Position numbers and translations under genes: made by a program
In this document: positions 32,480 to 41,621 of the stretch, one piece after another
Position numbering within the stretch: position 1 is the first letter of the stretch
Layout: every line of letters begins with the position of its first letter
The notes under the pieces: model-generated
Told to the model about the DNA's origin: nothing
Databases searched by the model: none
Seen by the model: the letters and a program-made list of their open reading frames with translations, nothing else
Source: Ahaetulla prasina
Taxonomy: Eukaryota > Chordata > Lepidosauria > Squamata > Colubridae
Direction: 5' to 3'
Assembly: GCF_028640845.1 (NCBI RefSeq)
Contig: NC_080548.1
Location: 16,371,821-16,435,820 of the forward strand
DNA length: 64,000 bases

Positions 32480-32680
32480 ATTTTCAGAGACCGCTTGGGA
32501 CAAATTTCTGCAGTGCTCTTGACAAGGTTTTTTTAGAAGTGGTTTGCCACTGCCTCCTTCCTAGGGTTGCGAGAAAGTGACTGGCTCGAGGTCACCCAGC
32601 TAGCCTTTTTCTCCTAAGGTAGTGCTAGAGCTGGATTTTAGTCTGGTGCCTCAACCACCACACCAAACTGACCCTTGTAT
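32480..32680 (-). mobile_element. MIR/CORE-like SINE fragment, reverse
   Basis: Reverse complement of the SINE body: GAAGTGGTTTGCCACTGCC, AAAGTGACTGGCTCGAGGTC and the head remnant near 32,655-32,675 (CAACCACCACACCAAACTGA). Confidence 0.65.
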
Positions 32681-32794
32681 ACATCAGGATATTTCATAGC
32701 CAGTTTTCTGTTCTATGCTGCACTTTTATTCTATCATACGTTAAAGTAGGTATGTATTCAAAACGAGCAAGCAGTGGAAAATCTGGTGGGGTTG

Positions 32795-33060
32795 GTTTTT
32801 TTTTGCATTTATATCCCGCCCTTCTCCGAAGACTCAGGGCGGCTTATACTATGTCAAGCAATAGTCTTCATCCATTTGTATATTATATACAAAGTCAACT
32901 TATTGCCCCCCCCCAACAATCTGGGTCCTCATTTTACCTACCTTATAAAGGATGGAAGGCTGAGTCAACCTTGGGCCTGGTGGGACTCGAACCTGCAGTA
33001 ATTGCAAGCAGCTGCTGTTAATAACAGACTGTCTTAGCAGTCTGAGCCACTCAAGGACTG
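32795..33060 (-). mobile_element. tRNA-derived SINE with L2-type tail, reverse
   Basis: On the minus strand the order is tRNA head ending near 33,055 (TGGCTCAGACTGCTAAGACA), B-box near 32,985, shared body, then the tail CCGCCCTGAGTCTTCGGAGA and AGGGCGGGATATAAAT. The tail matches the 3' ends of the L2 copies at 55,167, 57,608 and 36,955. Confidence 0.85.
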
Positions 33061-33661
33061 GCATGGCCTGAATGCCCACCCAGAATGTGGGTTCAACCCA
33101 AGACACTCGGGGTAGAGCTAATTTGCCCCATTGTCTACTATGGAGGCAACATAAGAGTTGCGGGTGGGGAGAGAGAAACACTTCCTAGCCCAGATTCTTA
33201 AAAAGGCAAATTAGAACTCCTACAGACTGCAACCGGGTTCTGCCTGCGTGAAGCGGTGCGCAAAAGTGTTGGGGACGGCAGGGGCAGCTGAAGGGGGTTG
33301 CGCGCATGTGTGTATCTGGCTTTGTCACAGATTGGTGAGCAAGTTAATCTCAGACTCCCTGACACGTGGAATAAAATCACGATCCCGTAATGGAATTCAT
33401 TTGTCTTCCTGTCCTGGGAGAGGCCAACTCCAGCAAGGCGTACCAGAATGGAGGAGAATAAAACATCAGGGCAGGGGCTCGGCACAAGGCAACAGGGTCA
33501 CAAGCAGAGCCTGGAGGCGAAGACCACCTGGATTAATCCTCCCCTTTCCCAAAATCATTGCTCAGAAGCGAGGGGGAGCAAAGAGGCCCGAGGCGGGAAG
33601 GGCGGGGATATTAATTTCATCCCTGTTAATGAGGGGTCTTTGCATTGCACGGACTGGGTCA
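33061..33661. other. Unique sequence, no gene seen
   Basis: Unique sequence. The 139-codon plus-strand frame at 33,248-33,667 has no recognisable domain and mixed composition, so it is not called. Confidence 0.4.
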
Positions 33662-33669
33662 CTATAGAG

Positions 33670-33867
33670 CAGGGGGTCTCCAACCTTGGCAACTTTAAGC
33701 CTGGTGGACTTCAACTCCCAGAATTCCTCAGCCTGCAGAGTCCACAAGTCTTAAAGTTGCCAAAGTTGAAGACCCCTGGTCCAGAAGACCCGTAGGTCAA
33801 AGCTGGCTGGGGAATTCTGAGAGTTGAAGTCCTCCAAGCTTAAAGTTGCCAAGGTTGGAGACCCTTG
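33670..33867. mobile_element. Chimeric palindromic MITE carrying a copied flank
   Basis: Outer flanks are CTATAGAG (33,662-33,669) and CTCTAGAG (33,868-33,875). From 33,670 to 33,778 it is the inverse of the 26,056-26,163 MITE, deletion included. Positions 33,779-33,798 are the exact inverse of the 20 bp flanking that locus (26,036-26,055). The rest is the usual second half of the palindrome. The unit is 198 bp rather than 135. Confidence 0.85.
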
Positions 33868-33875
33868 CTCTAGAG

Positions 33876-34239
33876 CACCTGCAGCCCAATAAAATAATGA
33901 CTTTTGTCACCTGGGATGACCTGCCACTTCAGCAAAAGGTATCGCATCTTGCTCAGTCAACAAGCACAAGCAAGTCCGCACCACTTCAGACCTTAAACAA
34001 CAAGCCCCACCTTGCCACTAGGTCTGCCTTCGATGGGGACAAGACTAATGTTGAGTCCACCACTGGCACGCTATAAACATGGGGGAGGAGGGGGGGAAGA
34101 ATGGTTTTCTTGCACTGCAATGTCCACCCAGCTTAAAGTTTGCTGCCATGATTCAGAACTAGCCATCCTTACTAGCCTGATCATCCGGGTATTTAACCCA
34201 AATCTCTTCTGAAATCATCTGAATTGAGGATCATGACCG
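33876..34239. other. Unique sequence, no gene seen
   Basis: Unique DNA; no supported gene. Confidence 0.4.
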
Positions 34240-34241
34240 TA

Positions 34242-34498
34242 CTTGGTGGTCATCAAATCTACAATCTGACGACGCTTTGGTGCCTTCATACAACACGGAG
34301 ATAGCTCTATTCCAAGCTAATTTGCTCACTTTCTTGGCCAGGAACACAAGAGATGGCTGAAGAAGCCATCTCTTATGTTACGTTACGTTACGTTATGTTA
34401 TGGCCAAGAAAGTGAATGAATTCACTTGGAACAGAAATATCTGTGTCATGTGAATGCACCCAAAGAGTCATCAGATTGTAGATTTGATGGCCGCCAAG
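34242..34498. mobile_element. Long-hairpin MITE, TA-flanked, 257 bp
   Basis: Arms of about 100 bp are inverted copies, starting CTTGGTGGTCATCAAATCTA at left and its inverse at right. The centre holds a GAGATGGCTGAAGAAGCCATCTC hairpin (in two blocks) and a short ACGTT/ATGTT repeat. TA dinucleotides lie at 34,240-34,241 and 34,499-34,500. The superfamily (Tc1/mariner-like) is inferred from TA only. Confidence 0.8.
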
Positions 34499-34547
34499 TA
34501 TGATGTTAACCTGGAGTTAACATTAAGTCTCTTTCCAGGTTCTATAG

Positions 34548-34649
34548 CAGGGATTTTCAAACTTTTAAGACTTGTGGACTTCAACTCCCAGAATTCCTCA
34601 AGCCAGCCATGCTGGGAACTCTTGAAAGTTGAAGTCCACAAGGCTTCAG
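34548..34649. mobile_element. Degraded palindromic MITE
   Basis: Carries GACTTGTGGACTTCAACTCC and the inverted partner. Flanks TTCTATAG (34,540-34,547) and TTCTACAG (34,650-34,657). The right terminus is truncated. Confidence 0.65.
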
Positions 34650-35024
34650 TTCTACAGCATAGACCAGATTGGAACCTTCATGGCTGCTCTTCAGTTTGAT
34701 AATCACCCACTCACAGCTGTTCCCTCAAGTCTTGGTTTAAAGGCATGGGTGTGCAACATTTTAGCTTGCCTGGGCTGCACTGAAGAAGAATTGTCAAATA
34801 TATATAATACAGTTAATGTATATAAATCTCATAATACTGTTAAAAGTTTACAATCTTCTGGGGCCACATTGCTAGTTATCCCGGGCTGCAGGCAGACCTC
34901 ATTCTGTGGGTTGGACATGCCTGGTTTAAAGGAACTTTGAGTAGGGCAGAGCTGAGCCAATGCAGGAGGGCAATTGTTGGTCTCATCTACCATCTTGGTT
35001 GATGGACTATCAGGTTGACCAGAT
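34650..35024. other. Unique sequence, no gene seen
   Basis: Unique DNA upstream of the solo LTR. Confidence 0.4.
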
Positions 35025-35029
35025 GCAAC

Positions 35030-35657
35030 TGTTGTGGTCCGCCAGCAGCCTGCGGAGTTGGCAGCGGAGTCGGATAGCGATGAGGCTGAGGAAGAGCATG
35101 GGCTGGTCCTGGAGGCTGGGGAAGGCCCAGATGAGGACTCTGCGTCAGAGGCAGAGATGGGGCCAGAGCCATCTGGGAGTGATGTGCGGACTCCGGAGCC
35201 TCCAGAGGCTGACAGTAGTGAGGCAGAGGAACAGAAGGAGCCTGTTCCTAATGCACGCATGAGAAGAACTGCCAGAAGGCAAGAGCACTAAAGCAAAGAG
35301 GACGACTCGGGAGTAGGGCCAAGAGATGATTCGTCCCTCCCTTAAGCCTTAAAAGACCAGCAATGGCGTTTGGGCTCTTTGTCGGACAACAACGTTGATA
35401 GACTTGCTCCTTGTCTTGCTCCATTTATTTCTTGTCGGCGTCTTCTGCTTTTGAACTTTTGCCAAGAAAAGACTTTGGCAGTTTGCCTAATTGGACCAAG
35501 ATTGGTGATAAGACTGAAGACTTGTGTTATGAAGAATTTGTTTTGATTTAATTTGGACGACGCTGAGAATGAGTTAATTCTCAGCTGTTCTAATAAAGCC
35601 TGTTTGTTTTTGAAGTAAGTGCGTCTACTACTACCTATTTGGACCTGGGTCACAACA
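35030..35657 (+). mobile_element. Solo LTR of an LTR retrotransposon, 628 bp
   Basis: Begins TGTTGTGG and ends GGTCACAACA, a 7-bp perfect terminal inverted repeat with the canonical TG...CA. Flanked by a perfect 5-bp duplication GCAAC (35,025-35,029; 35,658-35,662). A polyadenylation signal AATAAA is at 35,592-35,597. No internal domain or second LTR is present, so it is the product of LTR-LTR recombination. A Ty3/gypsy or retroviral-type origin is possible, but the family was not recognised. Strand is assigned from the polyadenylation signal. Confidence 0.88.
35034..35291 (+). CDS. Acidic open frame within the solo LTR
   Basis: An 85-codon frame open from the LTR's first bases to TAA (35,289-35,291), with no ATG at its start. 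Composition is strongly Glu/Asp/Ser/Pro, with clusters such as ESDSDEAEEEH and a basic end RMRRTARRQEH. It might be the start of a protein reading from the LTR into the lost interior, or a chance frame in GA-rich sequence. No domain is recognised and it is not a host gene. Confidence 0.3.
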   Translation: MVRQQPAELAAESDSDEAEEEHGLVLEAGEGPDEDSASEAEMGPEPSGSDVRTPEPPEADSSEAEEQKEPVPNARMRRTARRQEH

Positions 35658-35662
35658 GCAAC

Positions 35663-36036
35663 AGAGTTCCTCTCCTCAATCCAGGAGTTACAATCCAACA
35701 CATCTGGGCAGTGCTAAAGGGGGAAGGACTGCCACAGAGAGTAGGGGGGGATATGAACCGCTTCCAGCCACAAGGAAGGAAGGATTGGGAGCAGCTGCGA
35801 CTTGCCTTGTACTCCGTATCCCTCTGCAAACGTAGCAAGTTGCACCTGTCGAGATTGTCTCCTTGACACAACCATCAGTAACGTAATGGCCTGCCCTCTT
35901 CCACAGCCGCCCACCTTCTGCGATGCTTAAATGGCAAAGGGCAAAGGAAGGCAAAGAATAAGACGTGAGATGGCCAGCTGCAGTTTCCAAATCCAGTCCA
36001 GATTTGTACTGACATGCTGTCTTCAGAATCTAAGTG
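35663..36036. other. Unique sequence, no gene seen
   Basis: Overlapping minus-strand frames here have no domain. No repeat recognised. Confidence 0.4.
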
Positions 36037-36044
36037 TCCTAGAG

Positions 36045-36214
36045 CAATGGTCGCCAAAGTCCGTGACAATATTTCGGTGGTTCGCAGAAAAATTTGCATT
36101 TTTTATATTGCACTAAATACTATTTATCTTTTTAAAAAATTCATATTAGTGGTCCGCAGGATTTAAAATTATGAATTTAATGGTCCCTGTGGTCCAAAAG
36201 GTTGGTGACCTCTG
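36045..36214. mobile_element. hAT deletion derivative, 170 bp (family of the 11,621 element)
   Basis: Inverse of the termini at 11,621-12,376, with GGTCGCCAAAGTC at left and CAAAAGGTTGGTGACCTCTG at right. Flanks TCCTAGAG (36,037-36,044) and TTCTAGAG (36,215-36,222). Confidence 0.87.
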
Positions 36215-36222
36215 TTCTAGAG

Positions 36223-36413
36223 TGCCAGAAGATCCAGGTTCAGGCCACCTGTCTGAGGGAAGCACTTAGCAGTCTTGATTTAGACTTAAAAAGTAAGTCA
36301 AATAAGTCAACTTCAAGTCAAGCTTTACTTCTCCGCCTAGTCGGCAGTCCTGCATTCTTTAACGGTTTCCCGTAAGGCGCAAGAAACCGGGAACCACAAT
36401 ACACAGGTAGTCC
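36223..36413. other. Short unique spacer
   Basis: Nothing recognised. Confidence 0.4.
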
Positions 36414-36758
36414 TTGATTTACAACCACAATTGAGTCCCAAATTTCTCTTGCTGAGTGAGACAGTTTTGCCCCATTTTTTACCACCTTTCTTGCCATGAT
36501 TGTTAAGTGAATCACTGCAGCGGTTAAGTTAGTAACACGGTTGTAGAGTGAATCTGGTTTTCCCAATTGACTTTGCTCGTAAGTAGAATCGCCATGACCA
36601 TGGTGCACTGCAACCGTCATAAATAGGAGCCAGCTGGCAGCATCTGAATTTTGATCCCATGCTGCAATGGTGGTAAGTGTGAAAAACTATCGTCCCTTTT
36701 TTTCCCCAGTGACTTCAAATGGTCACTAAACGAGTGGCGGTGAATCCAGAGCTACCTC
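36414..36758. mobile_element. Tigger/pogo-like non-autonomous transposon
   Basis: Left end CAGGTAGTCCTTGATTTACA; body with GTTAAGTGAATCACTGCAG and the GGTCACTAAACGAG block; right end CTACCTC next to TA. Inverse orientation to the 26,455 copy. Confidence 0.8.
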
Positions 36759-36829
36759 TAATTCAAAAGCACTGTGATTTATTCCATGCTACACAGGAAT
36801 CTGATCTATCTGATCTAAACATTCTTAAA

Positions 36830-37135
36830 GATCCATCTCATCCTGGGCACCCTTTTTTTTTTAACTATTACCATCTGGCAGGCGGTACAGGATAATAAAA
36901 ACAAGGACAAATAGGCTGAAAAACAGCTTCTATCCCAGGGCGGTAACTATATTGGTTTTAAATTTTCTATTATTAATTTTAAGGGGTTTTTTAGTTTTAT
37001 ATATTTTAAAGTTTTTAGGCCAACTATATAATAAGTTTTTAATGTGTATTTTAATTGTATATTGTACCGTTTGTTTTACCTTGGCTGTACACCGCCCGGA
37101 GTCCTTCGGGAGAAGAGCGGTATAAAAATTGAATA

Positions 37136-37193
<58 letters not shown>

Positions 37194-37385
37194 TATTGAA
37201 TTCTACTGTAGAGTGCAATATTAATGCAGTATCAGGGGTTTTCAATACAATTGTATATAGAATGCAAAGGATGTGTTTTTTTTATTATTTTTATAGTTTT
37301 CTTATGTATGATGTACACTGAACATGGCATTTAATTTCGTTGTATGAGATGCAGCGACAATAAACTAAACTAAACTACTGCCAGT
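36830..37385 (+). mobile_element. CR1-L3/R4-type LINE 3' fragment, split by an L2 insertion
   Basis: Coding remnants (DPSHPGHP, then CTGAAAAACAGCTTCTATCC, equivalent to the KNSF-P block at 2,606) precede 36,955. The 3' UTR resumes at 37,192 and ends CGACAATAAACTAAACTAAA. The related Snake1 copy at 2,342 supports the assignment, but the sub-family is uncertain. Confidence 0.6.
36955..37191 (+). mobile_element. L2-type LINE 3' end, nested, with (AAT)n tail
   Basis: Bounded by TATATTG duplications (36,948-36,954 and 37,192-37,198). It contains only the 3' UTR with ACCGCCCGGAGTCCTTCGGG, AGCGGTATAAAAATTGAATA and about 18 AAT units. Confidence 0.82.
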
Positions 37386-38241
37386 CAAGGCAAATTGGCC
37401 AAGATAATTGTCAACTGACTTCAAGGGGGCTGGACTTAAGTCTGGTGGGGGGGGGCATAGGGACTCCAGACTGATATGCATTTGACCCCACCCTCAGGCT
37501 CATCCTGATCACCTCCTGTATCTCCCAGCCAAACCTTAACCAAGCCCAAACCTGCTTGGCTTTTTAGGTCAGCCAAAGGCTGAGCTAAGTCCCGCCAACT
37601 CAGATGGGCTGAATTAAACTAGGGGTATGCAGCAACCGAAGCCTCAGGCCCACCCGTTGCCCCCCAAACTTCATGGAATAACACATGGAACCCTTTAAAA
37701 AGCTGTGGCTGAATTCCAATTTAATGTGACCCAAGACACAAAAATAGTTAAATATATGGGGAACGGTAGGGTGATGGTGGGGGAATGAAGAGCATTTAAC
37801 GTAAACAAATGCAGAGTTCGTTCTGACCCGTCCATTCATTTGATTTGAATCCCAGCATCCTAGTCAAAGGCTAAGGAAGCTCTTCATGGATACACACACA
37901 CACAGAGGCAATTATTGTGTGCCCCTGATCTAAACACAGAGGCAGCTGAAACTACCTTACAGGGCTGTTGAAGGGTTTTCTTTCTTCTTTTTTTTTAAAA
38001 GAGCCCCTTTGTTTAGCCAATTCTCTGCTCTCCAGAGGGAAGGCAGGGAATGAAATAGAGGGAGGATTAAAGAAAAAAGATCCGATATACCTGTTTCTAC
38101 TGCCCCAAGGTGGAAGGGAAGAGTGCAGTGTGCTCCAACTCTTAAAGCTTATGGCTTTCCCTTCAGAGCACACATTTTCCTATCCCTGAAGGAGAAAAAT
38201 ATAACACCTGAAAAAGGGTATGAAGGCAGGAGGAGGAGGAG

Positions 38242-38275
<34 letters not shown>

Positions 38276-38742
38276 GGGGGACACACTAGTGGCCCGAGCC
38301 TGGGTTTTTTTTGTTTTTTGTTTTTTGAAGCCCTGAAAGCCTCTTCAGCCTGCACAACTGAATGCCATTTGCTGCTATTTTGAGGCAGGAAATAGAAAGA
38401 AGTGCTAAGCTTAAAAGGCACTATCGCATAAAAGCACAAGAGAAAGGAAGAAAAGAAAAGAAGAAAAAAAACCTTCAATCCCACCCTCTCCAAAAGCTGA
38501 AAGGCTCAAAAAAAAAAAAGCTGGCTGCTCCCCTAAGCATCTTGTGGACCTGCCCCCTTTTTGCATAACTGACCCACCCAGTGTGACCCCTTTCCCTCCT
38601 CCCAAGCTCCACTGAATGCAGCCCCCAGCCCCCCCTCCCCTCCCCCCATTGTTTCACCTTGGGACAAACAAATTAATGCAAAACAATGAAGGCCACTTAG
38701 ATAAGGCAAAACAGAGCAGCAGAGTGAGGAGGGGGGAGCTAT
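37386..38742. other. Unique sequence with simple repeats, no gene seen
   Basis: Includes G8 near 37,447, (CA)n near 37,893, (AGG/AAG)n at 38,228-38,277, A/G-rich tracts near 38,440-38,470 and A11 near 38,508. The 114-codon minus frame at 38,149-38,493 is repeat-driven (poly-Leu). Confidence 0.45.
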
Positions 38743-38751
38743 AGGCTAGGA

Positions 38752-39147
38752 TCCCGATGGCGAACTTATGGCACGAAGGTGCCATGTTGCCTGGCACGCC
38801 AGCCGTCGCCCCAGCCCAGCTCCACCATGCATGCGTGCGCGCCTCCCGCCGGCCAGCTGATCTTCGGGTCTCTGCCATGCATGCGCGGGGGTGAGCACAT
38901 GCAGGAGACTCTCGCGTGCATGCACAAGGAGCAGGGCGCATGCGCGGGGGCGCTCAAATTTCATTTGGGGGGTTCGTGCATACACCCCCCCTGCACCCCA
39001 TTTTGGGCCTGGAAGGCCTCCTGCACCAACCTGAAAGCCAAAACGGGGCCTGGGGCGCATGCACAGGAGCGCTCGCATTGCATTTTGGGGGTCCAGGCAC
39101 GCATGCGCACTTTGGGCATTTGGCACCAAAAAGGTTAACCGTCACTG
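38752..39147. mobile_element. Non-autonomous hAT element (CAGTGATGG family), 396 bp
   Basis: Perfect GGCTAGGA duplications (38,744-38,751; 39,148-39,155). The left end is mutated to TCCCGATGGCGAACTTATGG; the right end is AAAGGTTAACCGTCACTG. The interior has CATGCATGCGC/GCATGCGCG words and long artefactual frames. Confidence 0.92.
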
Positions 39148-39155
39148 GGCTAGGA

Positions 39156-39934
39156 CGTCCCTGTGTATTTGCCACAAGCAGGGCAAAGCTGGCGTGGTGA
39201 AAGTGCCCCGTGGATTGAGTAATGGTAGCCCTCCTGGACCACCACAGTAAACTGACTACTCCCGACAGACAGAGCATCCTTGTTGAGTGATCTATGCACA
39301 GAAGAAGGAACTACGCCGCCCGCTTAAGGAAAACAGGATGTTGTCCTTGCTTTGCCAAGCAAGTTTGTTAGCCAGTTCAGACCTCGGCTCCAAGGGGAAA
39401 ACAGCTTGGAGCATCCAGAGATGGAATTCAGCAAGCCGTTCCTCTTCCACCAAACGTTTTCAAACAATTTCGTCTGCAGCACCCGCTCAAAACTTGGGAG
39501 CGGAGGTTCAAAAGAACAGTTTTCCAGGCAGGAAGCGGTGGCTGAAGGGAAGAATAGCGTAATATCTAGGGGTTCACACATATCCCTGAACCGTCAATCA
39601 AGGTTATAGATTGATGGATTAGATATGTAGGTTGCTGAACCCTGGGTGCTGTAAGCCTCTGGGAGTCAGAAATGATTCAGTGCATACAAATCAAATCCAA
39701 CACCAGGTAATCAAACTATCCGCGGTTCAGCATAGTAAAAAAAGAAAAAGAAAAGGAAGAAAAATAATTTGAGAAATACATTATACAAAACGGAAAGTCG
39801 GTGAGCATTCAGTTCTCTGGAAGGCTTTCGTTTTGAGCTGCCTTCCTGACTAGAAGTCAGGAGAACAGATTAAACTCCTGCGGGGAGGCCAATTCATAGA
39901 ATAGGTGCAGCGACAGAAACGGAAAGCAACTGTG
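39156..39934. other. Unique sequence, no gene seen
   Basis: Unique DNA with an A/G-rich patch near 39,738-39,770. No gene supported. Confidence 0.4.
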
Positions 39935-40119
39935 CAGGTGGTCCTTGACTTACCACCAGTTTGTTTAGTGACCATTCGAAGTTACAAAGGCACTGAAAAC
40001 GTAACTTGCGACTGGTTTTGGTGCTTACGATCATTGAAGCATTCTCGTCGGTCATGTGATCAAAATTCAGACACTTGGCAACTGGTTCATATTTAGGACG
40101 GTTGGCAGTGTGTCCCAGG

Positions 40120-40400
40120 CAGTGGTGAAATCCACATTTTTTTACTACCTGTTCTGTGGGCGTGGCTTGGTGGGCGTGGCTTGGTGGGCGTGGTGTGGCT
40201 TGGTGGGCGTGGCAGGGGAAGGACACTGCAAAATCTCCATTCCCTCCCCAATCCGGGGTGGGGGGAGGATATTGCAAAATCTCCATTCCTACCCCTCTCT
40301 GGGGCCAGCCAGAGGTGGTATTTGCCAGTTCACCGAACTGCTCAAAATTTCCACTACCGGTTCTCCAGAACCTGTCAGAACCTACTGGATTTCATCCCTG
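40120..40400. mobile_element. Non-autonomous hAT-like element nested in Tigger-like element
   Basis: Perfect GTCCCAGG duplications (40,112-40,119; 40,401-40,408). Ends CAGTGGTGAAATCC and GGATTTCATCCCTG. GTGGGCGTGGCTTG is repeated about four times at 40,158-40,212. Confidence 0.93.
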
Positions 40401-40489
40401 GTCCCAGGGTCACGTGATCCCATTTTATAAACTTCTGACAAGCAAAATCAATGGGGAAGCTAAATTCACTCAACAACCATTTTTGTTTA

Positions 40490-40820
40490 CCGTATATACT
40501 CGAGTATAAGCCGAGTTTTTCAGCACGTTTTTTGTGCTGAAAACGTCCTTTATACTTATTGGCTTATCTTATTTTTTTCTTCTTTTTCACATTATACGGA
40601 TGGCGCAAACTTGGCGGGCTTTTGCATTAGCGGGAAGCCCTGCGGTGCAGTGAGAGGCGGGCGGGAGCCGCCAGCCTTCTCGGCTGAGGAGGAGGTTTCA
40701 GTAGCTGCCTCATTTCCCACCCTCGGCTTATACTCGAGTCCCCAGTTTACCCCAGTTTTTTGGGGTAAAATTGGGGACCTCGGCTTATACTCGGATCGGC
40801 TTATATTCGAGTATATACGG
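40490..40820. mobile_element. TA-flanked inverted-repeat transposon nested in Tigger-like element
   Basis: Terminal repeats CCGTATATACTCGAGTATAA and its inverse, continuing with GCCGA; TA at 40,488-40,489 and 40,821-40,822. The centre is G+C-rich and noncoding. Tc1/mariner-type by target site. Confidence 0.88.
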
Positions 40821-40908
40821 TAAGTTAAAAACTACATTGATTCAGATACTGTTGCAACAAAGGTCATAAAATGAGGCAAATGTCTCATTAATGTCACTTA
40901 ACAAAAGT

Positions 40909-41051
40909 AACAGTAACAGAGTTGGCAGGGATCTTGGAGATCATCTAGTCCAACCCCCTGCTCACGCAGGAGACCTATACTAAGGATTCAAACTGCCGAC
41001 CTTTCTGATCGACAAGCTCAGTGTCTTAGCCACTGAGCCCCCCCCACACAC
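40909..41051 (-). mobile_element. tRNA-derived SINE with CR1-type tail
   Basis: Perfect ACAAAAGT duplications (40,901-40,908; 41,052-41,059). On the minus strand the head GGCTCAGTGGCTAAGACACT and its continuation match the SINE at 58,446. The 3' part is the CR1 end (GGGGTTGGACTAGATGATC, then TCCAAGATCCCTGCCAACTC) instead of the BovB-type end. Confidence 0.85.
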
Positions 41052-41118
41052 ACAAAAGTCTCACTTAGCAATGGAAATTCTGGAGTCAACTGTAACCATA
41101 AGTTGAAGACCACCTGTA

Positions 41119-41621
41119 TTCATATAACATGCCATGCCCAAACAAACTTGGAAATCTTGGGAAAAATGATACAGCTGTTGAGACTCTAGAAAGAGTGCAG
41201 AGAAGAGCAACAAAGATGATTAGGGGACTGGAGGATAAAACATATGAAGAACGGTTGCAGGAACTGGGCATGTCTAGTTTAACAAAAAGAAGGACTAGGG
41301 GAGAGATGATAGCAGTGTTCCAATATCTCAGGAGTTGCCACAAAGAAGAGAGAGTCAAACTATTCTCCAAAGCACCTGAGGGTAGAACAAGAAGCAATGG
41401 GTGGAAACTGATCAAGGAAAGAAGCAACTTAGAACTAAGGAGAAATTTCCTGACAGTTAGAACAATTAATCAGTGGAACGACTTGCCTGCAGAAGTTGTG
41501 AATGCTCCAACACTGGAAATTTTTAAGAAAATGTTGGATAACCATCTGACTGAGATGGTGTAGGGTTTCCTGCCTGGGCAGGGGGTTGGACTAGAAGGCC
41601 TCCAAGGTCCCTTCCAACTCT
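41119..41621 (+). mobile_element. CR1 LINE 3' end with intact ORF2 terminus
   Basis: The longest CR1 in the window: about 440 bp of ORF2 then a ~55-bp 3' UTR (GGGGTTGGACTAGAAGGCCT) and an (ATGTT)n tail. 5'-truncated. Confidence 0.9.
41129..41563 (+). pseudogene. C-terminal part of CR1 reverse transcriptase (ORF2)
   Basis: A frame of about 144 codons ends at the natural stop (TAG 41,561-41,563). It contains the family-typical order: LERVQRRATKMIRGL, YEERLQELG, the KRRTRGEMIAVFQYL helix, LRRNFLTVRTINQWNDLP and APTLEIFKKMLDNHL. This is the thumb/C-terminal region. The polymerase palm and endonuclease are missing through 5' truncation. The lack of internal stops indicates a comparatively young insertion. 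Confidence 0.85.

Larger units (their letters stand above)
39935..41116. mobile_element. Tigger/pogo-like element containing three later insertions
   Basis: Left end CAGGTGGTCCTTGACTTACC, right end AGTTGAAGACCACCTG followed by TA (41,117-41,118). Removing the hAT (40,120-40,400), the mariner-like element (40,490-40,820) and the SINE (40,909-41,051) with one duplication copy each leaves about 410 bp. That is essentially the 401-bp intact length at 26,455. Confidence 0.82.

Noticed and set aside
33248..33667. 139-codon plus-strand frame
   Set aside because: Unique DNA but no domain, no splice signals and unremarkable codon composition; probably chance.
40158..40212. Tandem GTGGGCGTGGCTTG units as a CRISPR-like array
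   Set aside because: A eukaryotic minisatellite inside a hAT element with no unique spacers.
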